Assembly (NCBI RefSeq): GCF_042682785.1
Contig: NZ_JBHUIB010000001.1
Location: 186,001 to 250,000 of the forward strand
DNA: 64,000 bases
Source of the DNA: Thalassotalea_F euphylliae
GTDB taxonomy: Bacteria; Pseudomonadota; Gammaproteobacteria; Enterobacterales; Alteromonadaceae
Direction: 5' to 3'
Part shown: one piece after another, positions 17,034-26,447 of the stretch
Position numbering within the stretch: position 1 is the first letter of the stretch
Layout of the letters: every line of letters starts with the position of its first letter
Program-made: the position numbers and the translations under genes
Notes under the pieces: model-generated
Told to the model about the DNA's origin: nothing
Seen by the model: only the letters and a program-made list of their open reading frames with translations
Database searches by the model: none

Positions 17034-17444
17034 ATGCGAGCGAATAATCAGAAGTCATGTTGGAAGTACGTGGTGGAAATACTTGCAGTTTTAGCGTTAG
17101 CATTTTTGGGTTGGTTGGGGTGGCAACTATATCGAGCCAAACAATTCAATCAGTTTAAGCTAATGATCCAACAAGAGTTGGCACCAAAAGTCAGAGCTAA
17201 ACTAGTCATTGTTCTTGAAGAATCTAGATCAGAGCTCACCCCAAACACAGAAGCACATATAGAAGCCAGCCAAGTGTTTTGGACTATACACCCTGCCCGT
17301 ACCATCCAAGCCGCTTTTCACTTTAATGTAATAGACAAAAGCTGGTTAGAGGAAACGGGAAATATGCGCTTATGTCAGCACTTGATGGCAATTGATAGCG
17401 ACAAGCTTGCTGATATAAAAGAGCTAGAAGAAAGCCACAAGTAA
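17034..17444 (+). CDS. Small membrane-anchored protein of unknown function
   Basis: A 136-residue protein with one N-terminal membrane helix (VVEILAVLALAFLGWLGWQL), followed by a soluble region: RAKQFNQFKLMIQQELAPKV, then AHIEASQVFWTIHPARTIQA and KSWLEETGNMRLCQHLMAID. Type II topology with the C-terminal part in the periplasm is likely. I do not recognise a family. The ATG at 17034 begins just before the membrane helix. The frame is open back to 16851, but that would overlap the divergent protease gene. The ribosome site is weak. Confidence 0.55.
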   Translation: MRANNQKSCWKYVVEILAVLALAFLGWLGWQLYRAKQFNQFKLMIQQELAPKVRAKLVIVLEESRSELTPNTEAHIEASQVFWTIHPARTIQAAFHFNVIDKSWLEETGNMRLCQHLMAIDSDKLADIKELEESHK

Positions 17445-17479
17445 TACGTATCCACCGTCCGCATACCATCAATTGGCTC

Positions 17480-17496
17480 AGAGGCACATTGCCTCT
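17480..17496 (+). terminator. Weak hairpin after 17034-17444 gene
   Basis: AGAGGC-ACATT-GCCTCT, a 6-bp stem about 35 bases past the stop, followed by TC rather than a T-run. Its role is uncertain. Confidence 0.3.
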
Positions 17497-17554
17497 TCAC
17501 TAGTTGACGGCGAAACGTGATTAAGATAAAACGCATCGAATGACATATATCCCG

Positions 17555-18301
17555 CTACGAAAATAGCAAGCCCCCATTAATATCAATACAGTTGCCAGTC
17601 ATGTAAGAGGCATCATCACTCACTAAGAATGTCACGAGTTTGGCAACCTCTATGGACTCCCCCTCACGCTTGAGACATGTTGCACCAGCAACATTCTTTC
17701 GCACATTGTCCTGCGTAAAGGTATTATGGAAGTCTGTATTTATCATGCCTGGGCAAACGCTATTTACGCGAATATCCGGCCCAAGTTCTTTAGCTAGTCC
17801 GCGAGTAAAAGTCATTACAGCACCTTTAGCCGTTGCGTAAGCGACCGCACCAGGACCTCCGCCGTCGCGGCCAGCTTGAGATGCAAAAGTAACGATAGAA
17901 CTACCCGGTTTCATGTGCGGTATGCAGGCTCGACTCATCATAAACAGCGATTTTAAGTTTACATCGATAACACTGTTCCAATGTTCGTCCGACATTTCAT
18001 CAATGTTAACACGGCCGATAAGCCCACCAGATACATGCACCAATGCATTAAGTAGACCAAACCTCTCTAGTGTACTTTGCACAATTCGATCGACATCAGC
18101 TTGCACCGTTAGATCGGCTTGCAATGCTAATGCGCTTTGCCCCAGCGATTCAATTTCAGAAACAGCTCTTTCTGCAGATTTGCTGCTCGCCAAATAAGTA
18201 ATGACAATGTTTGCGCCTTGTTTTGCCAAGTCAATGGCACATGCTTTGCCAATGTCTCTGCCACCACCGGTAACCAACACAACTTTTCCTGCTAAAGACA
18301 T
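17555..18301 (-). CDS. Short-chain dehydrogenase, candidate DEH reductase
   Basis: A 248-residue classical SDR. It has the cofactor motif TGGGRDIG (11-18), Asn115, catalytic Ser141, Tyr155 and Lys159 (AYATAKG), and the C-terminal INGG. The start at 18301 has AGGAGG 5 bases upstream, and the open frame beyond it is not used. In alginate degraders SDRs of this kind reduce 4-deoxy-L-erythro-5-hexoseulose uronate (DEH) to 2-keto-3-deoxygluconate with NAD(P)H. Its position directly after an alginate-type TonB receptor gene supports that role, but the sequence alone does not fix the substrate. A second candidate DEH reductase of another fold is at 32327. A terminator separates it from the receptor gene, so expression may rely on read-through. 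Confidence 0.85.
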   Translation of the reverse strand: MSLAGKVVLVTGGGRDIGKACAIDLAKQGANIVITYLASSKSAERAVSEIESLGQSALALQADLTVQADVDRIVQSTLERFGLLNALVHVSGGLIGRVNIDEMSDEHWNSVIDVNLKSLFMMSRACIPHMKPGSSIVTFASQAGRDGGGPGAVAYATAKGAVMTFTRGLAKELGPDIRVNSVCPGMINTDFHNTFTQDNVRKNVAGATCLKREGESIEVAKLVTFLVSDDASYMTGNCIDINGGLLFS

Positions 18302-18340
18302 AAAGCCTCCTGTGAACATATTGATTTGAAGGATAGGAAA

Positions 18341-18372
18341 GAAAAAAGCCCAAGGTTTTATCCTTGGGCTTT
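18341..18372 (-). terminator. Terminator between TonB receptor and SDR genes
   Basis: An 11-bp stem (AAAGCCCAAGG / CCTTGGGCTTT) followed on the minus strand by TTTTTTC, starting just after the receptor stop at 18378. It should attenuate the downstream SDR gene relative to the receptor. Confidence 0.85.
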
Positions 18373-18377
18373 CGTTG

Positions 18378-21296
18378 CTAGAACTTGTAGCTTGCACCGA
18401 ATGTGATGCGTCTATCTGGCAGACCAACGAAACATAGCAGCGCATCTTCTGCTACACAGTATTGTTCAATACTTTCCTCTGTTAAGTTAACCGCCTCAAT
18501 ACCAATATTGAATTGATCATTTACATCATAACTAAGGCTGGCATTCAACTGGCCTCTGTCGTCCGTAACAACTGGGAAACTGAGCGTACTTGAGCCGCTA
18601 GAGTTTGCACCACCTGCAAAGTCTTGTGTACGGAACGCTTCACGCCATGTGTAGCGCATACGAGCTGATAAACCGTATTTCTCATAATACAGAGTGAAGT
18701 TATATGCATTTTCAGAGAAATCTAATAACCCACGGTCAATACAAAGTTCACCAAGTACCGTTTCACCACGGCCTGACGTACAGTCTTCTACTGAACCACC
18801 AGAGAAGTCTTGTGTCGTGTAGTTAGCAATAATACCAAAACCTGAAGCCCAACCTAGCTCGTCTTCAAACTCAGAAAGGCCATACTGGAAGGCAAATTCA
18901 AAGCCATCGACTTCAGTAGTATCTGGGTCATTACCTGGCATTGTTTGGTCAACACACATACCAATAATACTTGGGTCACCTAATTGGTTCGCTTCAGCAA
19001 TTGGGTTCCAGAAACCACCGTCTTCACAAACTGGACCTACTTGGTCACGCTCTAAGCCGCCAGTCGTCGTGTCGGATGGATAAAGCTGTGCACCTTCAAA
19101 ATCAGTACCGAAAATATTGGTACGTTCTTTCTTGAAGTAGCCTATGCTTGCTAGCGCACCTTCAGCAAAATACCATTCAACAGACAAGTCGAATGAATCA
19201 ACTTCCTCAGGCTCCAGTCCTGGGTTACCTAAGTCTACAGCATCATTTTCACTAGTATCTAAAGAATATCCAACACCTAGCTGATCAAAATCAGGGCGAC
19301 GAATATCTGTACCGTAACCGACACGAAGCATTACATCTTCTGCTACATCAACAACAACGTTGATACGAGGTAATACGAAGTCATAGCTACCTTTAGTAGA
19401 GCCTAAGACACCGTTTTGGAAACCTGTCGACGTTACGTCGGTATCGATATAGCGAACACCAATGTTACCGCGAATATAGTCATCGTATTCAAAATTTGCT
19501 TGTGCATATAAAGCTGTTGTTTCTTCTTCAACTTTTCGGTAACCCTGATCATTTTCAGCAATTTCACGAATACTCGCGTCTGGGTTGTGATTTAGTGTGG
19601 CATTTTTTAAGGTATTCCAAACGCCTAGCGCATCTTCGAATGACTTATCTGGGTCAACAAGTAGGAAGTTTTTGATAAACAAACTTCTGTCATCGCCGTC
19701 GCCGTAGTTTGATGGACCTTTAACAAGTAGATCAGCAAAAGCAGAACCGTTTGCACTGTCTACCATTTTACTAAAGCCACCTATTTTACCGCTGACGTCT
19801 CTGAACTCATGCTCTGTTTCACTGTAGCGAACACCCCAGTCAACCGACGTAAGCATTGGCACATCATCTAAGTAGTAACTAAAATCTACGCGAATGGCAT
19901 TTTCTTCGTTGTCATTCGTATCACGTCCGTAGTCAACTTGATCGAGTACTACGTTGTTAGGATCCAATAACTGGTCTACGGTAGGTGCGTATTGATTGTC
20001 AAAGTCGATACCAAACGCCAAGGAATTTCCTGATAGGTCATATTTGAATGGCACACAGTTATCATTACTTGAACCATCAAGCGGACAATTTGGGTTAATA
20101 AAGTTAACCGTTGTATTTAGTGTAGGGCTTGACGACTCAGACTCTGATGTAGAGATTTCTGCACTGATAAAGAGATTGTCACCTTGCCACTCACCGCCAA
20201 TAGCAAACAAAGACGTATCAGTGACACGAGAACCCGTTTCAGTTGTGAAACGTAGGTTAGGATCATCATCGTCTTGGGATAAATCAGGGTGTAGCACCCC
20301 CACTAACGCAGCTTGGTAAGTAGGCAAACCATAGCCATAGTTAATTTCTTCAAGTTGCGATGGGATGCTTGATGGGTAATTCTTTAGCGCACTTACACCC
20401 GATGCTTGAAGTCGGTACTGATCTCGGCTTCTTTCCTGGTCATTAATAACGACATCGGCATGAAATTTTAGGTTTTCAGTTGGCTCCCATTCAAATGTGG
20501 TTGCGATGTTAACTGTTTCGTAGTCATCATTTTCTTGTTCTTGAACTAAGAACTGAATACCTTGATAGCCAGCATCTGCAAGGTTATCACGGTCAGCACG
20601 AGGGCGGAAAGAAACCGCTTCTTGCTCTGTGTAACTACCGCTGATAACGAAACCAATTCTGCCGTGATCTGTTTCCCAGTTATTACCAAATGCACCAGAT
20701 AAACGCGGAGATAGATCTTCATCGCTCAAGCTACTATCCTCAGCTTGAAGTCTGATAGAGCCTAACATTTCTGATAGTTGCAGCGGTCGAATAGTACGGA
20801 GGTTTACGGTACCACCAACAGAGCCTTCAATTGTTTTAGCTTCTGGCGCTTTAGTCACCTCTACCGCTGAGATAATCGCAGGGTTTATATCTTCAAAGCT
20901 AATACCATTTCGACCTGAGCCTGCACCAACTGTCGATACACCATTAATTTCAACGCGGTTAGCGTTAGTACCACGGATTTGAACGCCAGTACCTACACCT
21001 GCGGTTCTTGTAATTTGAACACCAGTCACGTTTTCAAGTACTTCCGCTAAATTCTGGTCCGGTAATTTACCGATATCAACAGCGTTAATAACTTCTTTGA
21101 GATTGTTAGCGGACTTTTTCTCAGCAAGTGCACTAGCTAGCGAGGCGCGAATACCTCTAACTTCAATGACCTCTACATCATTGTTTGTTGCTTCTTTCGA
21201 TCCCGACTCTGCTTCTGCCGCAATAGCTGACATTGACATATTCAATGTAGTAGCAGACAAAATCGCTATCGTAATTTTCGATAATTTGTTTTGCAT
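18378..21296 (-). CDS. TonB-dependent receptor, probable alginate-oligomer importer
   Basis: A 972-residue outer-membrane receptor of the large polysaccharide type. It has a signal peptide (ending SAIAAEAE), a TonB box-like VEVIEVRGIRASL, a plug with LPDQNLAEVLENVTGVQITR and GTGVQIRGTNANRVEINGV, KAPEAKTIEGSVGGTVNLRT, a long barrel, and a terminal aromatic strand (ITFGASYKF). The RGIRASLASALAEKK segment is typical of carbohydrate-import receptors of Alteromonadales and Xanthomonadales. It takes up oligosaccharides at the cost of proton-motive force via TonB. The alginate locus context makes alginate oligomers the likely ligand. The promoter region carries TGGT..ACCA palindromes at 21344 and 21821. 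Confidence 0.92.
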   Translation of the reverse strand: MQNKLSKITIAILSATTLNMSMSAIAAEAESGSKEATNNDVEVIEVRGIRASLASALAEKKSANNLKEVINAVDIGKLPDQNLAEVLENVTGVQITRTAGVGTGVQIRGTNANRVEINGVSTVGAGSGRNGISFEDINPAIISAVEVTKAPEAKTIEGSVGGTVNLRTIRPLQLSEMLGSIRLQAEDSSLSDEDLSPRLSGAFGNNWETDHGRIGFVISGSYTEQEAVSFRPRADRDNLADAGYQGIQFLVQEQENDDYETVNIATTFEWEPTENLKFHADVVINDQERSRDQYRLQASGVSALKNYPSSIPSQLEEINYGYGLPTYQAALVGVLHPDLSQDDDDPNLRFTTETGSRVTDTSLFAIGGEWQGDNLFISAEISTSESESSSPTLNTTVNFINPNCPLDGSSNDNCVPFKYDLSGNSLAFGIDFDNQYAPTVDQLLDPNNVVLDQVDYGRDTNDNEENAIRVDFSYYLDDVPMLTSVDWGVRYSETEHEFRDVSGKIGGFSKMVDSANGSAFADLLVKGPSNYGDGDDRSLFIKNFLLVDPDKSFEDALGVWNTLKNATLNHNPDASIREIAENDQGYRKVEEETTALYAQANFEYDDYIRGNIGVRYIDTDVTSTGFQNGVLGSTKGSYDFVLPRINVVVDVAEDVMLRVGYGTDIRRPDFDQLGVGYSLDTSENDAVDLGNPGLEPEEVDSFDLSVEWYFAEGALASIGYFKKERTNIFGTDFEGAQLYPSDTTTGGLERDQVGPVCEDGGFWNPIAEANQLGDPSIIGMCVDQTMPGNDPDTTEVDGFEFAFQYGLSEFEDELGWASGFGIIANYTTQDFSGGSVEDCTSGRGETVLGELCIDRGLLDFSENAYNFTLYYEKYGLSARMRYTWREAFRTQDFAGGANSSGSSTLSFPVVTDDRGQLNASLSYDVNDQFNIGIEAVNLTEESIEQYCVAEDALLCFVGLPDRRITFGASYKF

Positions 21297-21343
21297 GTAT
21301 GTGTCTCCCCTTTACTTCTTCTACCTTAGTCACTTTTATATTT

Positions 21344-21356
21344 TTGGTATGACCAA
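21344..21356. promoter_or_regulatory. Candidate GntR/FadR-family operator
   Basis: TTGGT-ATG-ACCAA, a perfect palindrome 47 bases before the receptor start. It fits the TNGTNNNACNA pattern known for FadR-subfamily GntR regulators. A FadR-family gene lies just upstream. Confidence 0.5.
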
Positions 21357-21820
21357 TGATGAATAAACAGCGTTTAATTTTGTAATCTATTTGTAAAACA
21401 TAAACACTGAGATCTTTTATAGGGCATTTAATAACCAATTTCAAATTATTTTTGACCAATAAAACCCTTTTGGTCTTACAATAATGCCAAACAAACAACA
21501 TATAAAATGCAATAGAAATACTAAATCCATTGTCAGACAAGGCGGGCAAGACAAATTGAGAGTCTGACTATTTCGTATCTTTAAATGAAAATATTTTTGT
21601 CATATTAAAAACGATTTAGATATAAGCCAGGTTATAAATGCTCCTTCACTCAACCTATTTAAAAGTGCAACGGTAAATAAAAAAGGCTGGTCTGAGAAAC
21701 AACTTTAGAAATTGCATATTGTTTCAATTTGAAGTTCAGAAAAGAAAATTATGTGAGCAGAGAGTTGCAGTAGCTTTTAACGGCTTATTAGCCTTAGTCG
21801 ACAAGAAAAGTGGTTGACCA

Positions 21821-21830
21821 ATATGAAACT
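21821..21830. promoter_or_regulatory. Candidate GntR operator, two-base centre
   Basis: TGGT-TG-ACCA. The two-base centre resembles the UxuR/ExuR-type hexuronate operator. Related copies are near 26329, 28687 and 28924. The remaining 21357-21868 gap is AT-rich with no gene that I can support. Confidence 0.4.
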
Positions 21831-21868
21831 TGTTTAATTCACATATTAGGACATATTTGGCCAAAACA

Positions 21869-21915
21869 GATATAAAAAAGGCTAACAACTACAGGTTGTT
21901 AGCCTTTTTTATATC
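21869..21915 (-). terminator. Strong terminator after GntR gene
   Basis: A 21-bp perfect stem with a five-base loop (core AAGGCTAACAAC / GTTGTTAGCCTT) flanked by A and T runs, so it can work in both directions. It lies 24 bases after the regulator stop and insulates the receptor promoter. Confidence 0.9.
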
Positions 21916-21939
21916 TAAAGCTGATTTTAGTATTTTGAT

Positions 21940-22668
21940 TTACGCTTGTCGCTTGATCGAATAGAGATCGCGCTTCTCACTGGCTTTACGCTTAATTTCT
22001 TCCAACGCTCGCGTCTCTTCTGCGTCGAATAGTGTATTAATTAGGCGGTCGAAATGCTCATGCATTGCAGTACGTGCTTTAGTGGCATCGCGCAATTTAA
22101 GCGCTTTGTATATTGCTTTGTGTTCTGCAATTGTTCGTTGATTGTCTTTGCTACACACGCTGTCGTAATCTTTGATCACTTCAATCGAAGATGCTCTCAA
22201 ATCCCAGAGGTTTTGTACTAAGTTTTTCATTGCTTCATTGCGGGTAGCGTTGGCAATAATACGGTGGAAGCTTTTATCCGCTGCGTCCATGTTTTTGCCT
22301 TCTTCCATATCAACAAGCGTTTGATTTAGTTCAACTAACTCATCATCAGATATGGTTGTAGCTGCAAGCGCCGCTACTTCTCCTTCAACCAGCGCTCTTG
22401 CTTGAGTTACTTCAAACGCGTTTATCTTTTGTTTAGCGTGCTCAGCATTAGACGATGCTAAGACATATACACCTGAGCTGGTTTTTACTTCAACGCGACC
22501 ACGCACTTCTAAAGCTATGATAGCTTCTCGAATGGTTGGGCGACTAACGTTAAACTTGCTAGCAAGTTCACGCTCTGGCGGCAACCTACTTCCAGCAGGA
22601 TAATCCCCAGAATTAATAGATGCCTCAATTAACTCAACAATTCCCCAGAAGAGTCTTTTCGATGCCAT
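21940..22668 (-). CDS. FadR-subfamily GntR transcriptional regulator
   Basis: A 242-residue regulator. The N-terminal winged helix-turn-helix is textbook GntR (GSRLPPERELASKFNVSRPT, IREAIIALEVRGRVEV, SGVYVL). The all-helical FCD domain follows (about 85-230, with metal/ligand-type His in DKSFHRIIANATRNEAM and AIYKALKLRDATKARTAMHE). FCD proteins sense small acids, and UxuR, ExuR and KdgR-like members respond to hexuronates or their breakdown products. Within the alginate locus it is the only regulator, so it probably represses the lyase and receptor genes until KDG or DEH appears (inference). The 22669-23017 gap upstream holds only a degenerate half-site pair (TGGTTAGGCCA at 22817) and no gene. 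Confidence 0.9.
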   Translation of the reverse strand: MASKRLFWGIVELIEASINSGDYPAGSRLPPERELASKFNVSRPTIREAIIALEVRGRVEVKTSSGVYVLASSNAEHAKQKINAFEVTQARALVEGEVAALAATTISDDELVELNQTLVDMEEGKNMDAADKSFHRIIANATRNEAMKNLVQNLWDLRASSIEVIKDYDSVCSKDNQRTIAEHKAIYKALKLRDATKARTAMHEHFDRLINTLFDAEETRALEEIKRKASEKRDLYSIKRQA

Positions 22669-23017
22669 GTTAAACCCCGACGCTGATAGTTAAGATGTTA
22701 CTCACGCATATTGGCGAACTACACTAGCTCTATACCAATGCATGATAGTTAATACTCACATAATAAAGGGTTATATTCAACATGTAAAACCAATAACTGA
22801 TAAATTAGCGAATATATGGTTAGGCCAAAGTAAAATTACTGACCAGCTAGACAGTACAGCTGAATTATTTTCATTTATACATTAAGTATCAGCAAGTTAG
22901 AATGAAAAAATTAAATACAGTGTGTAATTTTGATTAAAATAGATGACCTTTGGCTTTACCAAAACTCATCTATTTCTCCGCCGCTTCTTGTTCGTCAAGA
23001 AACTGGGCCTGTTCAAC

Positions 23018-24073
23018 TTAGGGTTGAGTAGAGTGACTCAGTGTTAATGCAGAAAAGGTCACGCTCGTATAGTCACCATTAGCTTTGTCTGTCACCCAAT
23101 TACCCGTGCCTGAACACCCTGCGTACCAAATACCATCTGCATCTTTAGTAGAACACTGATTGTATGCCCCTGCCTTAAAGTAGTGCCAGTCGCCTGTGTA
23201 GCCTGCGGGGTTGTCTTTTTTATCAATTTCACCGTACGCATCGACATTATTTGATAAGTCGATTTGGTAGTTGACCGTTTCTTTGTTTGCCGCCGAAAAT
23301 GTGAGGTACATGACATTACCCACGACATTAATCGTGTAGCTGAACTCTTCACCAAGCGCGATACCATCATCCAGTGGATCAGCAGGGTTTTCCCAAGTAT
23401 TGCCCCACACAGGGTAAGCGATATCCGTGCGGTCAGGATCGTCTTTGGCAAGGTTGCGCTCATAATTCCAAAAGACAGAACCTGTATTGTGCTCAGGCCA
23501 TTTCTTGTAATAAATTTTGATCGGTTCATTGCCATATCCAAAGCCATTGCCTTCAGCAATTAACTCTTTATCTTTACCTGCGTGAATTTGACCTACAACC
23601 ACAGAGTAAGCAGGTTTTTTAGCATGCTTAGCGTTTTTAGCAACATGATTTACTTTTAGTGTTGCGTCTAATCGACCGCCTATTTGGTTGAACAAGTCTG
23701 CATCTGGGTGTGAAGCAAGCGCGAAATTATTACCATATGATTTGGTGCCGATAGAAGTATCTAAGCCTCGAATCATCTGCCTTAATTCACTGCGTGTATT
23801 TGATGACGTTTGTGTGGTCACAGCTTTATTTGGTGAGGTAAATACTAAGTTACCTTGATTGTCTAGATAGAAAAAATCAGGGTGCTGATAGGACTGCAGT
23901 TCTTTAGTATTAATGTCATCAGCCTTTCCATTACCGTCACTATCAAGCGGTACAGTTATTTTCCAATGAGATAAATCAAATTTATCTGCAGGCTTTTCCG
24001 ACGTGCTTGCGCAAGCACTTGCTAACAATGCTAATGAAACGCATGCAACCAGCTTATGCATCTTCTTCTCCAT
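23018..24073 (-). CDS. Alginate lyase lipoprotein, PL7 family
   Basis: A 351-residue lyase. The start at 24073 follows AGAGG by 5 bases. The signal peptide ends in a lipobox (LALLASAC), so the protein should be lipid-anchored. The PL7 core has the three catalytic/substrate strands: TRSELRQM (R, E), VVVGQIHAG (Q, H) and YFKAGAYNQC (Y, K, Q). PL7 enzymes cut alginate by beta-elimination, leaving unsaturated uronate ends. It starts KFDLSHWKITVPLDSDGNGK, the usual entry to this jelly-roll domain. No binding module is attached, unlike the second PL7 at 27009. It probably acts on the outer face or in the periplasm. It is the first lyase downstream of the duplicated-module lipoprotein gene. Confidence 0.93.
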   Translation of the reverse strand: MEKKMHKLVACVSLALLASACASTSEKPADKFDLSHWKITVPLDSDGNGKADDINTKELQSYQHPDFFYLDNQGNLVFTSPNKAVTTQTSSNTRSELRQMIRGLDTSIGTKSYGNNFALASHPDADLFNQIGGRLDATLKVNHVAKNAKHAKKPAYSVVVGQIHAGKDKELIAEGNGFGYGNEPIKIYYKKWPEHNTGSVFWNYERNLAKDDPDRTDIAYPVWGNTWENPADPLDDGIALGEEFSYTINVVGNVMYLTFSAANKETVNYQIDLSNNVDAYGEIDKKDNPAGYTGDWHYFKAGAYNQCSTKDADGIWYAGCSGTGNWVTDKANGDYTSVTFSALTLSHSTQP

Positions 24074-24163
24074 TTCTACCTCTTCCAAACTTTCTTAATC
24101 GCAATGAGTGCAGTGGTATGAATACTTCACTTGCAGCTATCACGCTTTATAGGAAGGTCTTTA

Positions 24164-24204
24164 TAAAAAAATAGCGCGTTCGGCTGTGATAACCAATACG
24201 CGCC
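24164..24204 (-). terminator. Terminator after duplicated-module lipoprotein gene
   Basis: Stem GCGCGT / ACGCGC with an inner GG..CC pairing. On the minus strand it is followed by TATTTTTTT. It lies 27 bases past the stop at 24231. Confidence 0.65.
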
Positions 24205-24230
24205 ATTAATACATCAAGTAACCCAGTACT

Positions 24231-26249
24231 CTACTTACCTTTAACTGCCACAACTACTTCAGCAGAATTCGAGTTATAAGGCGATGCTGCATTATCCGTA
24301 TCTAATGAGTCACCTTCTGCGTATCCTTCAAAGTCATCTTCGAATACAATCGCTGTTCCCGCCATATCAGAGTATAACTTCACGTCATCCACAAAGTACG
24401 CTGCTGCTGGAATTGTTGAACTGTTATCACCTAACTTGAAAATTGCGTAGCGAACACCTGTCATTACATCACTTAATGAAGACGACGCAGATGAGAACGC
24501 TTCAGTCGTCACGCTTGTGCCGTTAATTGTCACCGTTACCAGTGGCGCAACTGATGCTGAGGCAGCAGAAGCATCCCACGTCATTTCTACATCTGTCCAT
24601 ACATCTGGCACAAATGGAATAGTCACTTCAATATCATCTTTGTCGCGAATAACAAACTTATTTGCTTGAATACGAAGGTCTACAATGGCGTTACTGGTGC
24701 TGGTTGATTCGCCAAACAAACCAATATAAGCATCTTTGGCTACACCATCTGCATTAGTAGCGTTGTCTTCCTTGAAGAAAGAGACCGTTAATTTACCTTG
24801 CGGAATGCCGGCATCTGCTTTGTAACGAAGTTCACCAGCATCATCTGTCATGTTATCGGTAATCTGCGCCACTTGGTTATCAGGATTTTGAACGCCAGCA
24901 CCTGTACCAGGACCATCAATGGTATCCACAACAGTTTCTGCAGTACTTGAGTTGTATGGTGAATCAGCATTATCTGTATCTAAAGAGACGCCGTCAGCAT
25001 AGCTTTCAAAGTCATCTTCAAACAATACTGCTGTACCTGCTAGATCAGAGTACAGTTTTACGTTATCTACAAAGTAGGCCGCATCAGGAATAGTCGAGCC
25101 ATTGTCACCAAGTTTAAATATTACATGGCGCATACCTGTCATTACATCACTCAGAGAAGAAGATGCAGACGAGAATGCTTCTGTCGTCACACTTGTACCG
25201 TTAATGGTAATAGTGACTAATGGTGCAACACTGTCAGATGCAGCAGAAGCATCCCATGTCATTTCTACATCAGTCCACACATCAGGAATGAATGGAATAG
25301 TCACTTCGATATCGTCTTTATCACGAATCACAAACTTGTCTGCTTGAATACGAAGGTCAACAATGGCGTTACTGGTGCTGGTTGATTCGCCAAACAAACC
25401 AATATAAGCATCTTTGGCTACACCATCTGCTGTTACGGCATTATCTTCTTTTAGGAAAGATACGGTAAGCTTACCTTGTGCTACTGCCGAATCTAGTTTC
25501 AAACGAAGTTCACCAGCATCATCGGTCATGTTATCGGTAATACGGGCAACTTGTGTTGGCTCTCCACCACCGGTATTCGGCGCACCAAAAATAGTAATAA
25601 CAAGCTCTGCTGCTGTGCCATCTACCGACGCAATTGCGATGGTGTCAGTTACGGTATCGTTTTCATCCACTAATGATGAGATTGTTGAGTTTGTCGTATC
25701 AAGCGTATAAACCCATGCACCCGTCGCATCAATTGAAAATACACCGAACGTTGTGACTACATCAGATTGCGGCTCAGCTATATCCTCGCCTGGGTCGTCA
25801 TCTTGAATAACCACCATACCGGTTAGTGCTTCAGTCACATTGTTGGCAACACTTGCAGTTAAACCGCTAAATGTAGCAGGCACATCTACGCCCGCTACGG
25901 CAGATGTACCAGAAGACTTAATTCTTTCTTCGTAGTCATCATTATCCGTGTAAGCAACTGACACTGAAATACTTGCACCTACTTGCGCATCAGTCAGTAC
26001 TAAAGTGCTGCCAGATGCGCCAGAAATTTCTGCATCATCTGCCATCCACGTATAACTGATTGCTGAGCCATCAACACCGTTAGCATCCGTTACGGTGGCC
26101 GTTAACGTTTCCCCAACTAAAGGTGTCCCTGAAAGTGCAAGCTGACCAAATGAATTACCGTTTTTGTCTGGCAAACTATCTGAATCACAACCAGCTATGG
26201 CGAGTACCATCGCTGCCATTGCAACTTTTTTGTTCATTTGTATTTTCAT
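24231..26249 (-). CDS. Lipoprotein with VCBS-like domain and duplicated ~200-residue module
   Basis: A 672-residue lipoprotein (lipobox VLAIAGC, Cys21). Residues about 35-125 resemble a beta-sandwich repeat (GTPLVGETLTATVTDANGVD), and about 130-225 a VCBS-type domain (FGVFSIDATGAWVYTLDTTN). Two near-identical modules of about 205 residues follow (about 230-435 and 458-665), each starting ITDNMTDDAGEL and ending FEDDFE-Y-DG-SLDTDNA. No lyase motifs are seen. Context between two PL7 lyases suggests a surface glycan-binding protein that captures alginate, analogous in role to SusE/F (inference). The ATG at 26249 has AGGA 8 bases upstream. The DNA of the two modules is still identical over 70 bases, so the duplication is recent or kept homogeneous. 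Confidence 0.8.
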   Translation of the reverse strand: MKIQMNKKVAMAAMVLAIAGCDSDSLPDKNGNSFGQLALSGTPLVGETLTATVTDANGVDGSAISYTWMADDAEISGASGSTLVLTDAQVGASISVSVAYTDNDDYEERIKSSGTSAVAGVDVPATFSGLTASVANNVTEALTGMVVIQDDDPGEDIAEPQSDVVTTFGVFSIDATGAWVYTLDTTNSTISSLVDENDTVTDTIAIASVDGTAAELVITIFGAPNTGGGEPTQVARITDNMTDDAGELRLKLDSAVAQGKLTVSFLKEDNAVTADGVAKDAYIGLFGESTSTSNAIVDLRIQADKFVIRDKDDIEVTIPFIPDVWTDVEMTWDASAASDSVAPLVTITINGTSVTTEAFSSASSSLSDVMTGMRHVIFKLGDNGSTIPDAAYFVDNVKLYSDLAGTAVLFEDDFESYADGVSLDTDNADSPYNSSTAETVVDTIDGPGTGAGVQNPDNQVAQITDNMTDDAGELRYKADAGIPQGKLTVSFFKEDNATNADGVAKDAYIGLFGESTSTSNAIVDLRIQANKFVIRDKDDIEVTIPFVPDVWTDVEMTWDASAASASVAPLVTVTINGTSVTTEAFSSASSSLSDVMTGVRYAIFKLGDNSSTIPAAAYFVDDVKLYSDMAGTAIVFEDDFEGYAEGDSLDTDNAASPYNSNSAEVVVAVKGK
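24250..25556 (-). repeat. Tandem duplication of lipoprotein module
   Basis: Two copies of about 627 bases (about 24250-24876 and 24930-25556), offset about 680 bases, in frame. The blocks 24683-24752 and 25361-25430 are identical over 70 bases. Confidence 0.85.
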
Positions 26250-26328
26250 TATTATAATCCTGTCGTCTCTGGTAAAACAATCAAGTCAAAGATTGGTTTA
26301 CGTTTTAGTATTTTATTGTATAACCATT

Positions 26329-26338
26329 TTGTCAACCA
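26329..26338 (-). promoter_or_regulatory. Candidate operator over -35 of lipoprotein gene
   Basis: On the minus strand TGGTTGACAA, a one-mismatch TGGT-TG-ACCA site with TTGACA as a possible -35 box, about 80 bases before the start at 26249. The same overlap is seen at 28924. Confidence 0.4.
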
Positions 26339-26447
26339 CTTTGTCGAGACTTACTTCTTTTTTGGTATTCCAGAGCCTGATTCTTTGGTCTCATGTGCAT
26401 CTTAAAGCGTAATAAATTCAGCAACCTAAGGTGTTACAAAGATCCTT

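Noticed and set aside
23092..23559. Open frame of 155 codons overlapping the PL7 gene on the same strand
   Set aside because: An out-of-frame shadow of the PL7 coding region, which has all catalytic motifs in its own frame.
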